Positions 46,116 through 59,322 of a DNA stretch of 64,000 nt are shown piece after piece. This DNA comes from Przewalskia tangutica. Its lineage: Eukaryota; Streptophyta; Magnoliopsida; Solanales; Solanaceae. The DNA lies in assembly GCA_029844215.1 (NCBI GenBank), contig CM056726.1:77429548-77493547 (forward strand). Direction: 5' to 3'. The notes beneath the pieces were generated by a model. That model did no database searches. It worked only from the letters and a program-made list of their open reading frames with translations, and was not told the DNA's origin. Each line of letters starts with the position of its first letter. The first letter of the stretch is position 1. Position numbers and translations under genes: made by a program.

Positions 46116-46783
46116 ACCTTTCTCGCACCATCTTTCTAGCCTTGAGGTAAGAAATAAACCTACCCTACGATCTTTGTGTTGCCCTCCACTCGATAATCGC
46201 TCGCCAGAAACTAGAACCGAACCAACCTCGTCCATACGGTCAACGTTGGCATAACAAGAAGCCAACCACCATACCCATAATGACATCAAAATCGCCATCT
46301 CTAACTCTATCAAGTCTGCAAGGTCCGACGATCAGAAATGAATACCGGACAACCTCTATACACCCGCTCAGCTAACACCGAATCACCCACTGGGGTAGCT
46401 ACCTCAAACGGCTCTATCGACACCGGCTCTATCACGATTCTACCCGCAATAAGAGGGGACACATAGGACAAGGTAGAACCTGGATCTATCAAAGCATAAA
46501 CATCATAGCCTGAAATCAGTAATGTACCTGTGACGACGTCAGGGGAAGCCTCCTGGTCCTGGCGGCTGGCTAATGAATAGATGCGGTTCTGAGGACCGCT
46601 AGAACTAGAACCACCACCTCGACCTCTACCGCGGCCTGCCGGTCTGTGAGTACCCTGCCCTCCGGGGCGCATAACCACATAAGGAGAAGAAGACCCAACA
46701 ACTGATCCCGTCGGCTGTGCTGTACCACCCATGCTGCCTCTAGACGGACAATCTCTCTTTAAATGGCCCTGCCGGCCACACAA
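46116..46783 (-). pseudogene. pol: Gag C-terminus, protease and linker (element C)
   Basis: The frame at 46310-46783 starts inside the knuckle (CYLCGRQGHLKRDC), passes a Gly/Arg-rich basic linker (GRGRGRGG), then protease with active-site motif ALIDPGSTLSYVSP, the aspartate codon being at about 46484-46486. Gag and protease are in one frame here. Below 46310 the linker toward reverse transcriptase (ELEMAIL, WWLASCYANVD) continues with frameshifts to the K insertion at 46115. Confidence 0.87.
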
Positions 46784-47879
46784 GTAACAAGCTCCCGAAG
46801 CTCTGCGACACTCGCCCTGGTGGAACCTACCGCATCGAGCACACTGAGGTGTGGGTGGTCCCGATCGGTGACGGTTCCTGCCTCCCTGAAATCTCAGAGT
46901 CCCGAGCCCTCGACTCGCCTCGATCGACTGGCCGATCGACCTCTTCCGTAAAACCGTGGACGGAGCACTCTGTCCGGCCGGAATGTGGACTCATTTCGCC
47001 GAGGCTGTCCGCCTCGAAATCGCCCTAAGACTCGATGTCCCGCCTCTTGGCCGGCTCGAATCAAATCGTCCTCCTCTCTATCCTCTATCCTCGCGATAGG
47101 CTCGCATCCGGGCGATGTCCATACCGGGCTGAAGAGCCACACCCAAGCATGCGGTAATCATATGACGGTCAAACCCCATCACAAAATGATAAACCCTATC
47201 CGCCATGTCGGCTACAATAGTATGCGCATGTCTGGCCAAGGAGTCAAACTCCAAGCTATACTCCCTGACAGTCCTCCCGTTCTGCCTCAAGGTCAAGAAT
47301 TTGTCTACCCGGGCTCTCCTCATCTCGGGAGGCAAAAAGTGATCCATGAAGGCCTCTGTAAACTCCTCCCAAACAGCTGGAAGAGCATCATCACCTCTCG
47401 AAAGCAACCACGACTCAAACCAGTTCAACGCAATATCGCGCAACCGGTAAGAGGCTAGTAATGCACTCCATCTCTGAAGCCCTAAGAACTCGCATGGTCC
47501 GTAGCCGCCGAATGAACTCCTCGGATCCTCATCGCACTCGAACCATAAAACTCATATGGATGACATCCCAGAAAATCCCTAATCCGTAAAACCGCTCTAG
47601 GGTGGGTCGCCGCTTCCTCGCTGCCGCTCGACTACTATATCGTCAACACCGGATCCGCCTCGTAGTCTCTATACTCGGCACTGGCCGGGAACGAGGGTCA
47701 GTGCACGAACCTCTCGAGCTACCGCCGCCTCGGCCTCTAAAATCGCAGCGTGGCTGAACTTCGCCGACCCGCTTACTACTCGTGCATAGTCCGTGCTCGA
47801 GCCCGTAACCTCTCTCGAGTACCGCTAGCGCCTCCGCCGCTTTGCCCTTCTGGGCCCTGGTCGCCTTCCGTGGAGGCAT
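46784..47879 (-). pseudogene. gag: gag of element C
   Basis: ATG at 47879 starts MPPRKATRAQKGK. The frame shifts after about 20 residues. The capsid domain is open at 47078-47443, with LNWFESWLLSRGDDALPAVW, HFLPPEMRRARVDKFLTLRQ and EFDSLARHAHTIVADMADR. The linker toward the knuckle (46784-47077) is frameshifted. It is longer than the retained gag of B and J and complete in domain content, but not in frame as given. Confidence 0.85.
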
Positions 47880-48067
47880 AGCTATTTCATAAGAAGAGGT
47901 CAGAGAGGGTTCAACCTAATAAGACAGCTCTAATGCACGATCTCAGAGAGAGAAGAATGGAAACCATTCCTAAATGTCCTGCAGCCTCCTGATTATAGAT
48001 GTGGTGCACAACACACCGATAATCAAGACTCTACTAGACACGATGCAGACACTTTCCCAGACTAATC

Positions 48068-48078
48068 GCTCGATACCA
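48068..48078 (-). other. Primer-binding site, element C (one base short)
   Basis: Sense TGGTATCGAGC, which is TGGTATCAGAGC lacking one base, adjacent to the 5' LTR start at 48083. Confidence 0.75.
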
Positions 48079-48082
48079 CTTT

Positions 48083-50469
48083 TGTCACGACCCAACCCGG
48101 GCCGCGATCGGTGCCCTACCCGCACCCTGCTCGTGTATACATCGAGAATAGAATGGAACATACACAACATAACCACATGTGTAAACAATATAACAACACA
48201 GGCTAGCCGATAAGGCCACCTTCCATAATATAAACAAAGTCAAAAGTACAACTTTACAACTCAGTTCTTATAGCCCAACCACATATGTCAATACAGACCT
48301 CTAGGAATAACAACTGTGGCGGGACAGGGCCCCGCCATACCCCTGAATGTACATAAATCTACAACATCAGGGAAAGACTATACCAAAAGAAAGACAAGCC
48401 TCCGGAGAATGGAGCTTCCGACGTTTGATAAGCGATCCTAAGAGTGGGAATCCGCCACCTGCTTACCCTTCCCTGCGGCATGAACGCTGCCCCCCGAGGA
48501 AGGGGGTCAGTACACAATATGTACTAAGTATGTAAAACTGGAAAGTACTGTAATTACAACATAAGTTTAAAACAAAGCCGGAGACATGTATGATAACAGA
48601 ATTATAGTACACAGTGCCTTACTAACAATGAGAGTAAATCAAAGGGATACGTACAACATCACAATAGGAGACTCCCGATCAAATCATGGGTAGCGAACCC
48701 ATAGAAACAGGTGGTATAACGTCTTAGGGTTCTTACCCCTCATTTATACTCTTACCCTGAAGCAGGTGGTATAACGTCTTGGGGGGGTTGCCCCTCATTT
48801 ATACTCTTACCTTGGGAAAGGTAATAAAACAGGTGGTATAACGTCTTGGGGGTTTACCCCTCATTTATACTCTTATCCTGGAGAAGGTGGTATAGCGTCT
48901 TGGGGGTTAAATCCCTTCAAGTCCCTTAACTTTACTAAGACTTAATACATCCTTAATATTTTCAAAGAAGTGAGTTAACTTCCTAACTCACCCGACTTGG
49001 CTTTTTATAAGGCTAGTAAGGAATGTCAAAGTCTTGTACATCTACCGTACTATATACGCGAAACTAGTCATGCTCAAAAGATAGGAAAAAGTTCTACATA
49101 CCTCGTCGGGTCAAACCACTTGCCAAGTACAAAGTCCCGCCCGTAGTATGTCAACCTATAATATTCACAATACGTCTATTAAAGCCTTACTTCAATCGTA
49201 GAATATTATAAGTGTTAAGTCTCTATATTCTACGGAAAATCGGACAGCACCTCCTTTGTTTTTACTTACTTTGCCACCTTTTTCAAGGCCGAAATACAAT
49301 AACCAAACAGCCCCAATTGGCTCACAACAATATAGAAGGTAGTCCAATACAAATGAATAACCAAACAGCCCCAATTGGCTCACAATTTAGAAGGTAGTCC
49401 AATACAAATGAATGACAAATTAATACAAACTACAAGTCCAAATTCGGCCACCTTGAGTTCAACAATACCAATTCTTATCCAATTTCCACTTCAATCCAAT
49501 TTGGTAGCATAACATGATATCAAGTCGCATTTGATTATAATAACCATAATCTTTAAGTAAGTAACATGCGACGATTTCTAAAAACGACCAATTAGTAATC
49601 CAATTTTCAAGTGGCTTGTTTAACATTTCGGATTTAGCTACAAGCAATCCATAATACTTATAACTTCAACATATCAACTTCATGCTAGCAACAAGTAAAG
49701 CTAACAACAACAATATAAATATATAATCTTGTAACACCTTTAAAAGACAAGATTATACCTTAACGATTTTTAATCCAATTCCAAATCCGAAGTCGCTCCT
49801 AGTAGTTTAGAGCCTCTCCAAGACACTTCAATCCGCTTGTTGAGACCCTTAGAACAACACCAACAATTATCCTTCAAAACTCCAAACAAAACCTAGAAAG
49901 ACCACTAGGTTTTCGTTTTGCGACTAACCCGTAAACTCTCTTTTTCCAAGACTTTTCTATTGAGATGTGTTTACAATACACCTAAGAACCTTGGTTTAAA
50001 GTGTGGAATCAAAAGGACAAGAAACGAAAAAAATTTCTTCTTTCTTGTGGTGAACCCGAGACCTCCAATGAGTTCTTCAAAGTTTTGTGTGAAATTTCTC
50101 TAAGTGTTGGCTCTCTCTAGCACTACTAGTATTATAAAGAGCAATGGATGGTCAAGATACAACCAATTGGGTGGCTAGGATGAGCTCTAGTTAAATATCA
50201 AGACTAAAGTGGGGCCTTTGACTTAGTCAAGGAACTCAAGCTACACTTGCAAGACTTTTAGTCATCCAAGACTATGGTCAAATGACCATTTAGGCCATGC
50301 CAATTCGACCAAGGCATCATAAAGGGGGGGGGTGACACATGTCGCCCTCCCATTCGTCACAATAAAACGTTTTCCGAAAAAATTCCATAATTCCGTTAAA
50401 TTTTTACAAGTCTCAAATCTTAACACTTGTGAGTTCTTAAAACATGTCCTGTAATTACGGGGTGTAACA
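48083..50469 (-). repeat. 5' LTR of element C
   Basis: 2387 bp. Nearly identical to 30524-33419 apart from a deletion of about 510 bp at 48907 and a CTG-poor patch at the start (48083-48170). Ends CGGGGTGTAACA followed by GGGTA. Confidence 0.92.
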
Positions 50470-50474
50470 GGGTA

Positions 50475-50988
50475 TTTATAAGAAAATCAATGGCCAAGAT
50501 CTAGGCAAGTGTAAGGTGAGGATGGGGGACATGTGTGTGGGTAGTTGGCCAACCATTTGGCTACCACAAAAATGGGACAAGTGGCCACCACAAAAATGGG
50601 CCACTTGTCCACCAAAAACGCCCCACTTCGCTTTCTCCACTCCGCCAACATGGCCACACGGGGTGACACGTGTCGCCCCTACTGCCCAAAATATTTCATC
50701 TTCCAAAATATCCGTAATGCCAAAAATCAAAATAAAGTGGGCCCCACAAAACCAGAATTCTCCCGTGGCCCCACGTGACCAATCTCTAAATAAAATTCCA
50801 TAATTCTCAAATATTCCAAAAGTCCGAATACCAAATCCGGGAATCCACCCCATTAATGAACCTTTTTCCTTCACAAAATCCGGAAACTTTTCCGTCGAAA
50901 AATCACATCTTTCTTCCTTTCCAATTTTAATGTCGTATTTACGTACGTACGTCCTCATATACATACTCTGGAACTACGGGGTGTAACA
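50475..50988 (-). repeat. 5' LTR of element B, segment 3 (promoter end)
   Basis: Begins TTTATAAGAAAAT, the rest of the TATA region split by C, and continues as 12009-12533 of B's other LTR to CGGGGTGTAACA. It contains the ACGT palindrome GGGTGACACGTGTCGCCC (50660-50677) and the G-box/GGGCCC block. Confidence 0.87.
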
Positions 50989-52183
50989 AAATTCCGCCCC
51001 ACAATTGATACGAAACTAGTTCCATATTTAAAGTCATTCTCGGCTAAACATATAACAACACAAAGTCCTTTTTCCAATTCTTTTAATCCAAATTCTTAGG
51101 TCAACATGTTATATAGTCATAAACACTTCAACAACTATAATTCCTTCTTTATATAACATGTGACGGCTTATACTAATAATCAACTTGAATTGTAATCTTA
51201 AGGGCTAACGCATGCTAGTTTTTGGATTAGGGTTCCAATAGCCAATACACTTATCAAACTTCATACTAAATACCTCATCCTTGCTAATATCCATAACTAC
51301 AATGATAAGTAATCTTTAATTGCTAAAACGACAAGATTTATACCTTTACAAGCCCTTAAAATTTCCAAGATTCAAAGTCGCTCCTTAGCAATTCTTAGCT
51401 CCTTAGAAGCTCATGAAGAACTCCTCTTCAAGTTCCATCTTCAAAGTTGAAGAACATCTTAGGTTTTCGCCTTGCGACTAACGTAAAAATGTCGTTTTTC
51501 CGAAATCTTTCTATTGAGATATCCTTACAATACCCTTAGGGACCTTGGGTTAAAGTCTTGTGAATAAAGAACCACAATTGCAAATTTTTCTTGTGGCTAA
51601 ATGGACAAAGCCGAGAGCTCACTCTAGCTCTTCAAGGTTTTCTAATTTTTTTTCTAAGTGTTTAAGACAAGTCTTGCACTAGTGTAGTATATATAACACA
51701 ATGAAGGGTCTAGATCATAACACTTGTTAGGTTTGGAGGGAAGAGATCAAGCCAAGTGGCCCTTGGACTTAGTCAACAATATCAAGCTCTTTAATTAGCA
51801 AGACTTGGTCATCTATACATTGGTCAAATGACCATTTCACCCTTGCAATTTTCATCCAAGACCATTGTGGGGGTGCCACGTGTCGCCCTCCCATTCGTCC
51901 ATAAAATTTTGTAACCCTCGTGGGCCCCGCAAAACGTAAAATTCCTCGGGTGGGCCCCACATGACCAAATCCGTAAAAAAATAAATTTCCATAATGATAA
52001 TACATTCCATAATCCTCAATTAATGCATTTTGAGAATCCAATTCTCCTCAACGAACATTTTTCCTTTCAGACGTTCGGAAGATTTTCCGTCGGAAAAACA
52101 ATTCTTCCTTTCGTACCAATTTCAAGTCTTGTGTTCCTTACGTACATTCTCTTAAACATGTCCTGGACTTACGGGGTGTAACA
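50989..52183 (-). repeat. LTR D (right part), host of element B
   Basis: Minus-strand LTR similar in its promoter half to A and C LTRs, ending CGGGGTGTAACA. Its left part lies beyond B and outside the window. ATGGC after 52183 is the presumed target duplication. Confidence 0.75.
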
Positions 52184-52414
52184 ATGGCGGGGCCCTGTCC
52201 CGCCAAAGTTGTTATTCTTAGAGGTCTGTAGTCACATTGGTGGATTGGGTTTGTAAGAACAAAGGTGTACTGTTTTAAATTTTGTATTATGTATATGTTA
52301 CGAAAGGCGACCTTATCGGCTAGCCGGTTGATGTCTATTGTCTAAGTATGATTTTTATTTTAAGAGTTGTGTATGTTCCGCTGCTATTCTCTGATGTATA
52401 CCTGAAAGGGGTGC
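52184..52414 (+). repeat. LTR fragment H (C-type), plus strand
   Basis: Matches the reverse complement of the first 270 bp of the C LTR, from the ATGGCGGGGCCCTGTCCCGC block to CTGATGTATACCTGAA and GGGGTGC. It is interrupted on the left by D and on the right by E, whose target duplication is GGTGC (52410-52414). Confidence 0.78.
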
Positions 52415-55400
52415 TGTCACGACCCGACCCCGGGCCCGCGACTGGTGCCCTACCTGGGCACCCTTACAGGTACACATCAGAGAAAATCAGCGGAACATAC
52501 ATGAAACTTACAAAATAAAACAATGTATAAAACAACAGGTTAGCCGATAGGCTACCTTCCCGACATACATATATACAACCAAGCGATTGCCTTTCCTTTA
52601 CAAACTGACCCACAATATGTGACTACGCACTTAAGAGTTTTACCATAACAACAGCATGGACAGGGCCCCGCCATGCCCCTGAATATACATCAATCTACAA
52701 CCTCAGGGAAAACCGTACCAAGAGATAAGCCTCCGGAGCAAATGGAGCTTTTTCCCAAAAACTGAACCGAGATCCTAAGAGCAAGGATCACCAACATGTG
52801 TATCTAAAACCTGCGGGCATGAACGCAGCCCCCCAAAGGGGGTCAGTACAACAGGTACCGAATATGGAACGGAAAAATAAGGTACAGTAAACAAATCATA
52901 ACTGTACAAAAGAATGACAGGGGCAAGTATAAAAAGGGTACATACCAGATCCTACCATTTCATTACCATCTAACTTACTTATATTTCATAACATAATCCG
53001 GCCCTTTATGGAGGGACGCATATACTACCCGGTCCAATCTGGGACGCGATCAGGTCACACAAATATCAAAGCGTGCCCGTGGAATCCCCCATCACTGCCG
53101 GCGTACACATATACAATACATATATATATATCTCCTGCCCGTGGAATCCCACATCACTGCCGACAGTTGTAGGTGTAACATATAACCATGTGACGCGCCC
53201 GTGGCACCCTACCTCACTGTCGGCGTACACATATACAACACATATATATATATATATATATATAACGTGGCCGCATGCCCCGGAATCCTTCATCGTATAA
53301 ACATGGCCATAACATGCCCTCGGCATCCCTCATCGTAGGTGCAGGTCTTCATGGGGAGCTAGCCCATGGAGTAATAATATAACATGCCCCCGAAATCCCT
53401 CATCGTGGGTACATGTCTTCATGGGGAGCTAGCCCATGGAGTAATAATCGTACATAGCATGGTCGCATGCCCCGGAATCCCTCATCGTATAAGCATGGCC
53501 ATGGGTAATAAAACAAATCCGGGAATCTAACCCGCCTCCTGGTCACATGCCCCGGAATCCCACATCGTATAAGCATGTCCAAGGATCAATCATAATGGAA
53601 GCATACCCGTAGAATCCCACATCATTGTCGGTACGTCCAAGTAAACTTACAACAAGACAGTCGGCCCTCCAACTGAGAGTCACGACAACGTAAACATATA
53701 ATACTTGCACTCAAAGCTATAACAAGCAAACATAGGCAAGTTCATTAAACCTTTAGACTTCCATTTTTATAAACTCATGGCACTTTCGTTTCACACATAA
53801 AAATCCGGGAATTTAACACCAGGTACTACGTACTTCCATTCTTTTCAAAAGATTCTTTTTCATATAAAACCCCAAGATACTAACACCCGTAGTATCAAGG
53901 CTTGTGTACATTTCACATAAGTCACTATACTTTAGAAATACATTTCTCGGCTTCTAAATCAAGTGACCCTTACTTTAAAGCTTTAAGAAAGTGATACCTT
54001 TAAATCAAATTGCCTTTCCTTAATTCAAGTTATTTCTTTGCATACCTTATTAGAGAAAACCATTCTCTTAACCTTCCATAATGCCGTTATAACCAACTTC
54101 CCATAAAGTCGTTATAACCCTTTATGGTTTTAGACAAACTCATTCCTTTTATAACCAAGAGACTTATACTTTTTAAAACCAAGTATTAAATACTTTCAAA
54201 TCAATTCTCTTAACTTTTAAAATACAATTAGTCTCTTAACTTTTAGAAATCAAGTTTCTTAACTCAAGTACTCACACCATTTAAAACAAGTTACTTTCTT
54301 TAAATCAAGTCAACTCTTCCTTTAAGAATCAAGTTTCATTACCTGAAAATAAAGTCTCTCAACCTTTTATGAGTCTAAGGTTCACAGTCTTAAAACTTCA
54401 TAACGCAAATTCTTTAAGTTAAGCACATATGCCTTATGAGTGTGAGTAAATTATACTTGATTATAACGATCTTATTAAAGCAGCCATGATCTAGAAAATG
54501 TAATACAATTTTGTCTTATCTTAGCTTCTATGCAGATGGAGAATTCTACTCATTTTAATATAATCAATTGTCATTACATTTTCCTTTATTAACGCTGCAA
54601 TGGTTTGCTCGATACGTATTCTCATTCGTGCCATAAATTAGCCAAGTCAACTTGGCTCCAAAGTACCTCCTAACGACTCTTACCAACATCCCCCATAAGA
54701 CTCGGTAAGGACTTAGGATAACTTTGACATAAACTTTACATAGAGTAAATCACACAAATACCTCTTAACTTCTAAGAGTAGTAGGAAACATGAAATAATA
54801 CCACATGTATATTCCATACATAGAATCATGCCAAAGGAAGGAAGAGGTTCACATACCTCGCGACGATTATCGACAAGTAGCAAAATGTTCCAAAGTACTT
54901 CAACCTTGATAGTTATTCCATCCTTCAAGTAGGATACGCTATACTTAGTACTTCAACCTATAATGGTCACAATACGTCCATTAACCTCTTACTTCAAACG
55001 TAGAATATTCTAAGTGCTAAGTCACTAAATTCTACGGAAAATCGGTAAACACCTCCTTTGTTTCTACTTACTTTGCCACCTTTTTCAAGGCCGAATTCAA
55101 TAACCAAACACGCCATATTTAAGGCCCAATCAATGCAATTAATCAATAGGGGATTACACGCCTACTAGACGTGTAAAATTCCGCCCCACAAACGTTATCA
55201 AACTAATACAAACTACAAGTCCAATTCGGCCACATAGATTATAATAACACCAATTCTTATCCAATTCTATCTCAATCCAAGTTGTTAGCATAACATGATA
55301 TCAAGTCGCAATCGATTATAACCACTATAATCTTCAAGTAATTAACATGCGACGATTCTAATAAACGACCAAATTGTAATCCAACTTCACATGGCTTAAA

Positions 55401-55920
55401 TGACATTTCGGATTTAAGGCTACAATCAACCCATAATACTTAAGAAACTTCAACACATATACTTCATGCTAGCAAATATGTAAAGCTAACAACAATACAT
55501 AATCTTGTAACACCTAAGAGCCAAGATTATTACCTCAACGATTCTTAGTCCAACTCCAAATCCGAAGTCGCTCCTTAGCAACTTAGAGCTTCTTCTAGAC
55601 ACTTCAATCCACCACTTGAGACCCTTAGAATATCACAAACCACTTTCTTTTAATCTTCCAAACAAAACCTAGAAAAACAACTACGTTTTCACCTTGCGAC
55701 TAATACGAAAACTATCTTTTTCCGAGATTTTTCTATTGAGATATACTCACAATACACTCATGAACCTTGGTTTAAAGTGTGGAGCTTAATGAACAAGAAA
55801 CAAAAAAAATTCTTTTTCTCCTTGAGTGAACCCGAGAGCACATTGTAGTGTTCATCCAATTTTCTTGAAAATTTGGCTAAGTGTGGAACTTGTCTCACTA
55901 CGAGTAGTATTATATAGTAA
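52415..55920 (-). repeat. 3' LTR of element E, segment 1
   Basis: Starts TGTCACGACCCG. Closely resembles A's LTRs, with CCCGTGGAATCCC-type repeats (53080-53640) and a TA run at 53237-53263. It is broken in the promoter region by F. Confidence 0.87.
53080..53640. repeat. Imperfect tandem repeats in E LTR
   Basis: CCCGTGGAATCCC, CATGCCCCGGAATCC and GGAGCTAGCCCATGGAGTAA blocks in several copies, as in both LTRs of A. Source of spurious tyrosine-rich ORFs. Confidence 0.8.
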
Positions 55921-58900
55921 TCACACGACTGCCTGGTTCGTGGATCGTGCCTACCCGCACCCAAGTAGTCATACATCGAGAAAACCAATGGAATATAAAC
56001 AACCAAGATATGAAACAAAGATAAATAAGACACGCTTCGAAAAAGTTGCCTTTCGGCATATATTTATATAAATGCCCCAAAATGAACATTTACATCCAAA
56101 CCTTACAATGTGCCCATGCACTTCTAAGAGTTTAAAACAACAATGGCGGGACAGGCCCGCCATACCCTGAATACGAATATCTACAACGACAGGACCATAC
56201 CAAAATGCTAAGCTTCCGAGAAACGGAGCTTTCCCAACGCCGGTGATCCTAAGAACGGATCAACAGGAGTACCTTTACCGCGGCAGATGAACGCACTTCA
56301 AGGAGGTCAAGACAACAGTACCAAGTATGTGGAAATCAAAATATCAGAAATGAAATCATAGTAGTCTATATAAGGCGTGAGACATGTATGATAAGCCAAA
56401 ACTACGCTTCACAATAAATAAGCAATCATGTCAAGTCGTGACTCATGCCTCAAAGTTATCACAATGGAACCGCACGGTAAGTACGGCGCGTAGCCGACTA
56501 CTAAAACCTACGCACTCAACAAGGTCATAAATCAGATCATGAGATCTTTGCATCGTCACATGATCAAAGCCGCCACTCGCCCGCAGATCTCATGCGCGCA
56601 TCTAGTCCTCGAACTTCCCGCACTCGCATAGGCCAAACAGATAGGCCCGCATGAGGTATAACCCCGCATCGAGGTAGCTACCCCTGCAGCCGCCCTAGAC
56701 TCGCCGTCCGCATGGCTACAAGAACCGCATGACCACAAGTGGCCGTGATACTAACCTGAACTCCCGCAGCTCCAAGATAGGCCATACTGCACCGCATAAG
56801 GTATTCTCGAATCATAGTCCATTGACCCGCTGAGTCTACCCCGACGGAGGCAGCTTAACCCCCGGAGTTATGAATGATATAATATCAACATAACCGATTA
56901 TTGCTAAACAACATAAGCACAACAAGGAAAACCCTTTACACAAATATCACAAGATACTAACTCACGTAGCATCCTAACATGTTTACTTATCCAAATAACA
57001 AGAAAATATTACAAGACTATCACAAATCAATACAATCAAGTTATTCACACAAGGTACTTTCTACATTATGTTAACAAGTTCGGTTGTTAGCCCCAAAGTA
57101 CTTCATGTATTACTCTTTTAAAAGATCCGCTTTTACAAAAGTCACACAATAACCGTAGTATAAAAATAGAGTAATTATCTTTTGAAGTACATTAAAACAC
57201 TTCTCCTTGTAAAATCAAGTAACAACATTCTTTCCTAACGCTCAAGTTTGCCTAATTTCAATTACTCAAGTTTCTCATTTTCAAAGGGTTTGTAGTTCAT
57301 AGTTTTAATCCTTTAAAACAATTTGAGAAACATATACCCTAAGTGTGAGTAGGTTATTATTATTCGTAACAATCTTATTACAGCAGCCATGATCTAGTAA
57401 ATGTAATATCATTTTGTCTCATCTTAACTCCTATGCAGATGGAAGTTTCTACTAGTTTTAATAATACCTTATTAGTCAAAATAATTCCCTTTATTAGCGC
57501 TGCTGTGGTTTGTTCGACATTTATTCTGATTGGTAAAACATCATTCCTTTTGAAAACCAAAAATACTATTTACTCACTAATGAGGTTTCACACTTTTTAA
57601 CAAAATTCATATTAGTATAATAAGTCAAGTCTCTTATTTCCTTAAATCAATAAATCGTTCTTTTTATCACTCTTAAGCCGTTATACCTAACCTCCCATAA
57701 AGCTAGTATAACTCTTAAGCTTTTAAAACCAAGTGTTACTCTTCTGTTAAAAATGATTCAGTATTCCTTTGAAATGTTTTCGCTTTATTATTCAGCTTAA
57801 GCTATGAGGCATGTCTCTGTTATTCGTGCTTAAGCGTGAGGCATCGCGTAAGTATTATTCAGCTTAAGTCAAAGACATTGCCGTAGTTATTATTTAGTTA
57901 ACACACGACGCCACCGTACTATATATATTGTAAAATATCATGCTTTAGGAAGAATCACATACCTTCTCGAAAACCTCCCGCCAAGTTGAATATGTCGCGC
58001 AGAGTATCGACCTATAACACCAACACGCCTATCAACGCCCGCATCAGATCGCATAAAGTTCTAAGCGGAGGGTTCGTTATTCTATGGTCATTTGGGCAGC
58101 ACTTCCCTACCCGTGAGCTACTCAAGTTCATCGTGAAAACAAATTCATGTAAGTACGCTTCTATTATTCATCTTTTAAACCCTTCTTCGTGATAACAGCT
58201 CAATTCTATTCTGCAATATCCTTCTAAGTATTTAATACTTATTCCTATACTTCTACAAGATATATATTCTAATTACAAAAGGAGGATAAGGTTATTTACC
58301 TCGGTAAGCCCAATAATATCCTAGATAAAAGTCGCGCTGAGCAAGGTTTAGCTCCTAAGTTGCGCTCAGAGCTCCAAGAAAACCTGAAGTTCTTCACAAC
58401 TTCTACTAAGGACTAAGGGATTTGGGCTGGGTAATTTGGGCATTATAACAATACTAAGGCAACTTTTCTACCAAGGAAGGGGTAGTGTTTCGGCTAGGCT
58501 AGCTTTAGAGAGTTGCTCTCGCCAGGCTTCTCAAAAGGGGAGGGTGTGTTTGGACGAAACAACAAGAGGGAGAGGGAGGATTTGAGACTTAGATAGATTG
58601 CTCAATTTAGGATGAAATAACTCTTCAACAAGGGGGTATTTATAGGTCAAGACATGGCCAACCAATGGCCAAGATTATGCCAAGTGCAAGGCAAGTGTAG
58701 GGTGAGGATTTAGGCAAGTGTCCTCGCCAACTTGCACACAAAATATCCTACCAACTACTTGACAAAAATTGTCATCCAATGGCCTCAATGCCGGTAACAT
58801 CCATCACCCAGGGTGACAAGTGTCGCCTCTCGTTGGTCCAAAATGTTTCGCCTCTCGGAAAAATTCGCAAAAATTAGAAATGACATAGCGAATTTATCCT

Positions 58901-59317
58901 ATGCGAGTCAGGTAAAACGCGTTTAAAAACGACTCTAAACGTGTTGTGTACAAAGTGGAATTCGCCCAAGCCAACTAGGGGGTGACACGTGTCGCCTCCT
59001 ACTGCCCAAAATATTTCATCTTCCGAAAATATCCACAATGGCCAAAATCTCAAAACAAAGCTGGCCCACAAAATCAGAATTTTCTCCCGTGGGCCCCACG
59101 TGACCATTTCCGAAAATAAAACTCCATAATTCTCTAAAATTCCAAGAAGTCCGAATACCAAATCTGGGAATCCAATTCCCATAAATGAATCTTTTTCCTT
59201 CACAAAACCCGGAAACTTTTCCGTGGAAAAATCACCTCTTTCTTCCATTCCAATTCCAATGTCGTATTCTCGTACGTACGTCCTCGCATACATACCCTGA
59301 AACTACGGGGTATAACA
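55921..59317 (-). repeat. Solo LTR F, TSD GTAA(C)
   Basis: About 3.4 kb with no internal domain. The right end is CGGGGTATAACA at 59317. The left end is degraded (TCACACG where TGTCACACC is expected). GTAA precedes it and GTAAC follows it; the missing bases fit loss of a CTG at the junction. TATAAATA on the minus strand is at 58637-58644 and the ACGT palindrome near 58980-58997. Confidence 0.82.
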
Positions 59318-59322
59318 GTAAC

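Larger units (their letters stand above)
30524..50469 (-). mobile_element. Element C: gag-pol chromodomain Ty3/gypsy element, TSD GGGTA
   Basis: Full-structure minus-strand element: 5' LTR 48083-50469, primer site, gag, protease, reverse transcriptase, RNase H, integrase with chromodomain-like end, polypurine tract, and 3' LTR 30524-33419. GGGTA flanks it (30519-30523 and 50470-50474). Without K it is about 10.3 kb. Domain order PR-RT-RH-IN and the integrase tail place it with Tekay/Del chromoviruses. It is the only copy here with a whole pol, and would be the candidate source of enzymes for the gag-only elements, although it is now interrupted by K and frameshifts. Confidence 0.92.
10939..50988 (-). 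mobile_element. Element B: chimeric gag element, split by A and C
   Basis: Minus-strand element in pieces: 3' LTR 10939-12533 (interrupted on its left by J), internal 12534-15298, and 5' LTR in three segments (15299-17922, 30429-30523, 50475-50988). Joining the right-hand segments gives about 3.2 kb, and their shared part matches the left LTR piece closely in length and sequence. Internal order in the sense direction is primer site, gag, noncoding module, integrase fragment, polypurine tract. The five bases after 50988 (AAATT) are the presumed target duplication in host LTR D. Confidence 0.83.

Noticed and set aside
52184..52414. Possible unique spacer between LTR D and element E
   Set aside because: It matches the reverse complement of the start of the C LTR, so it is an LTR fragment (H), not host sequence.
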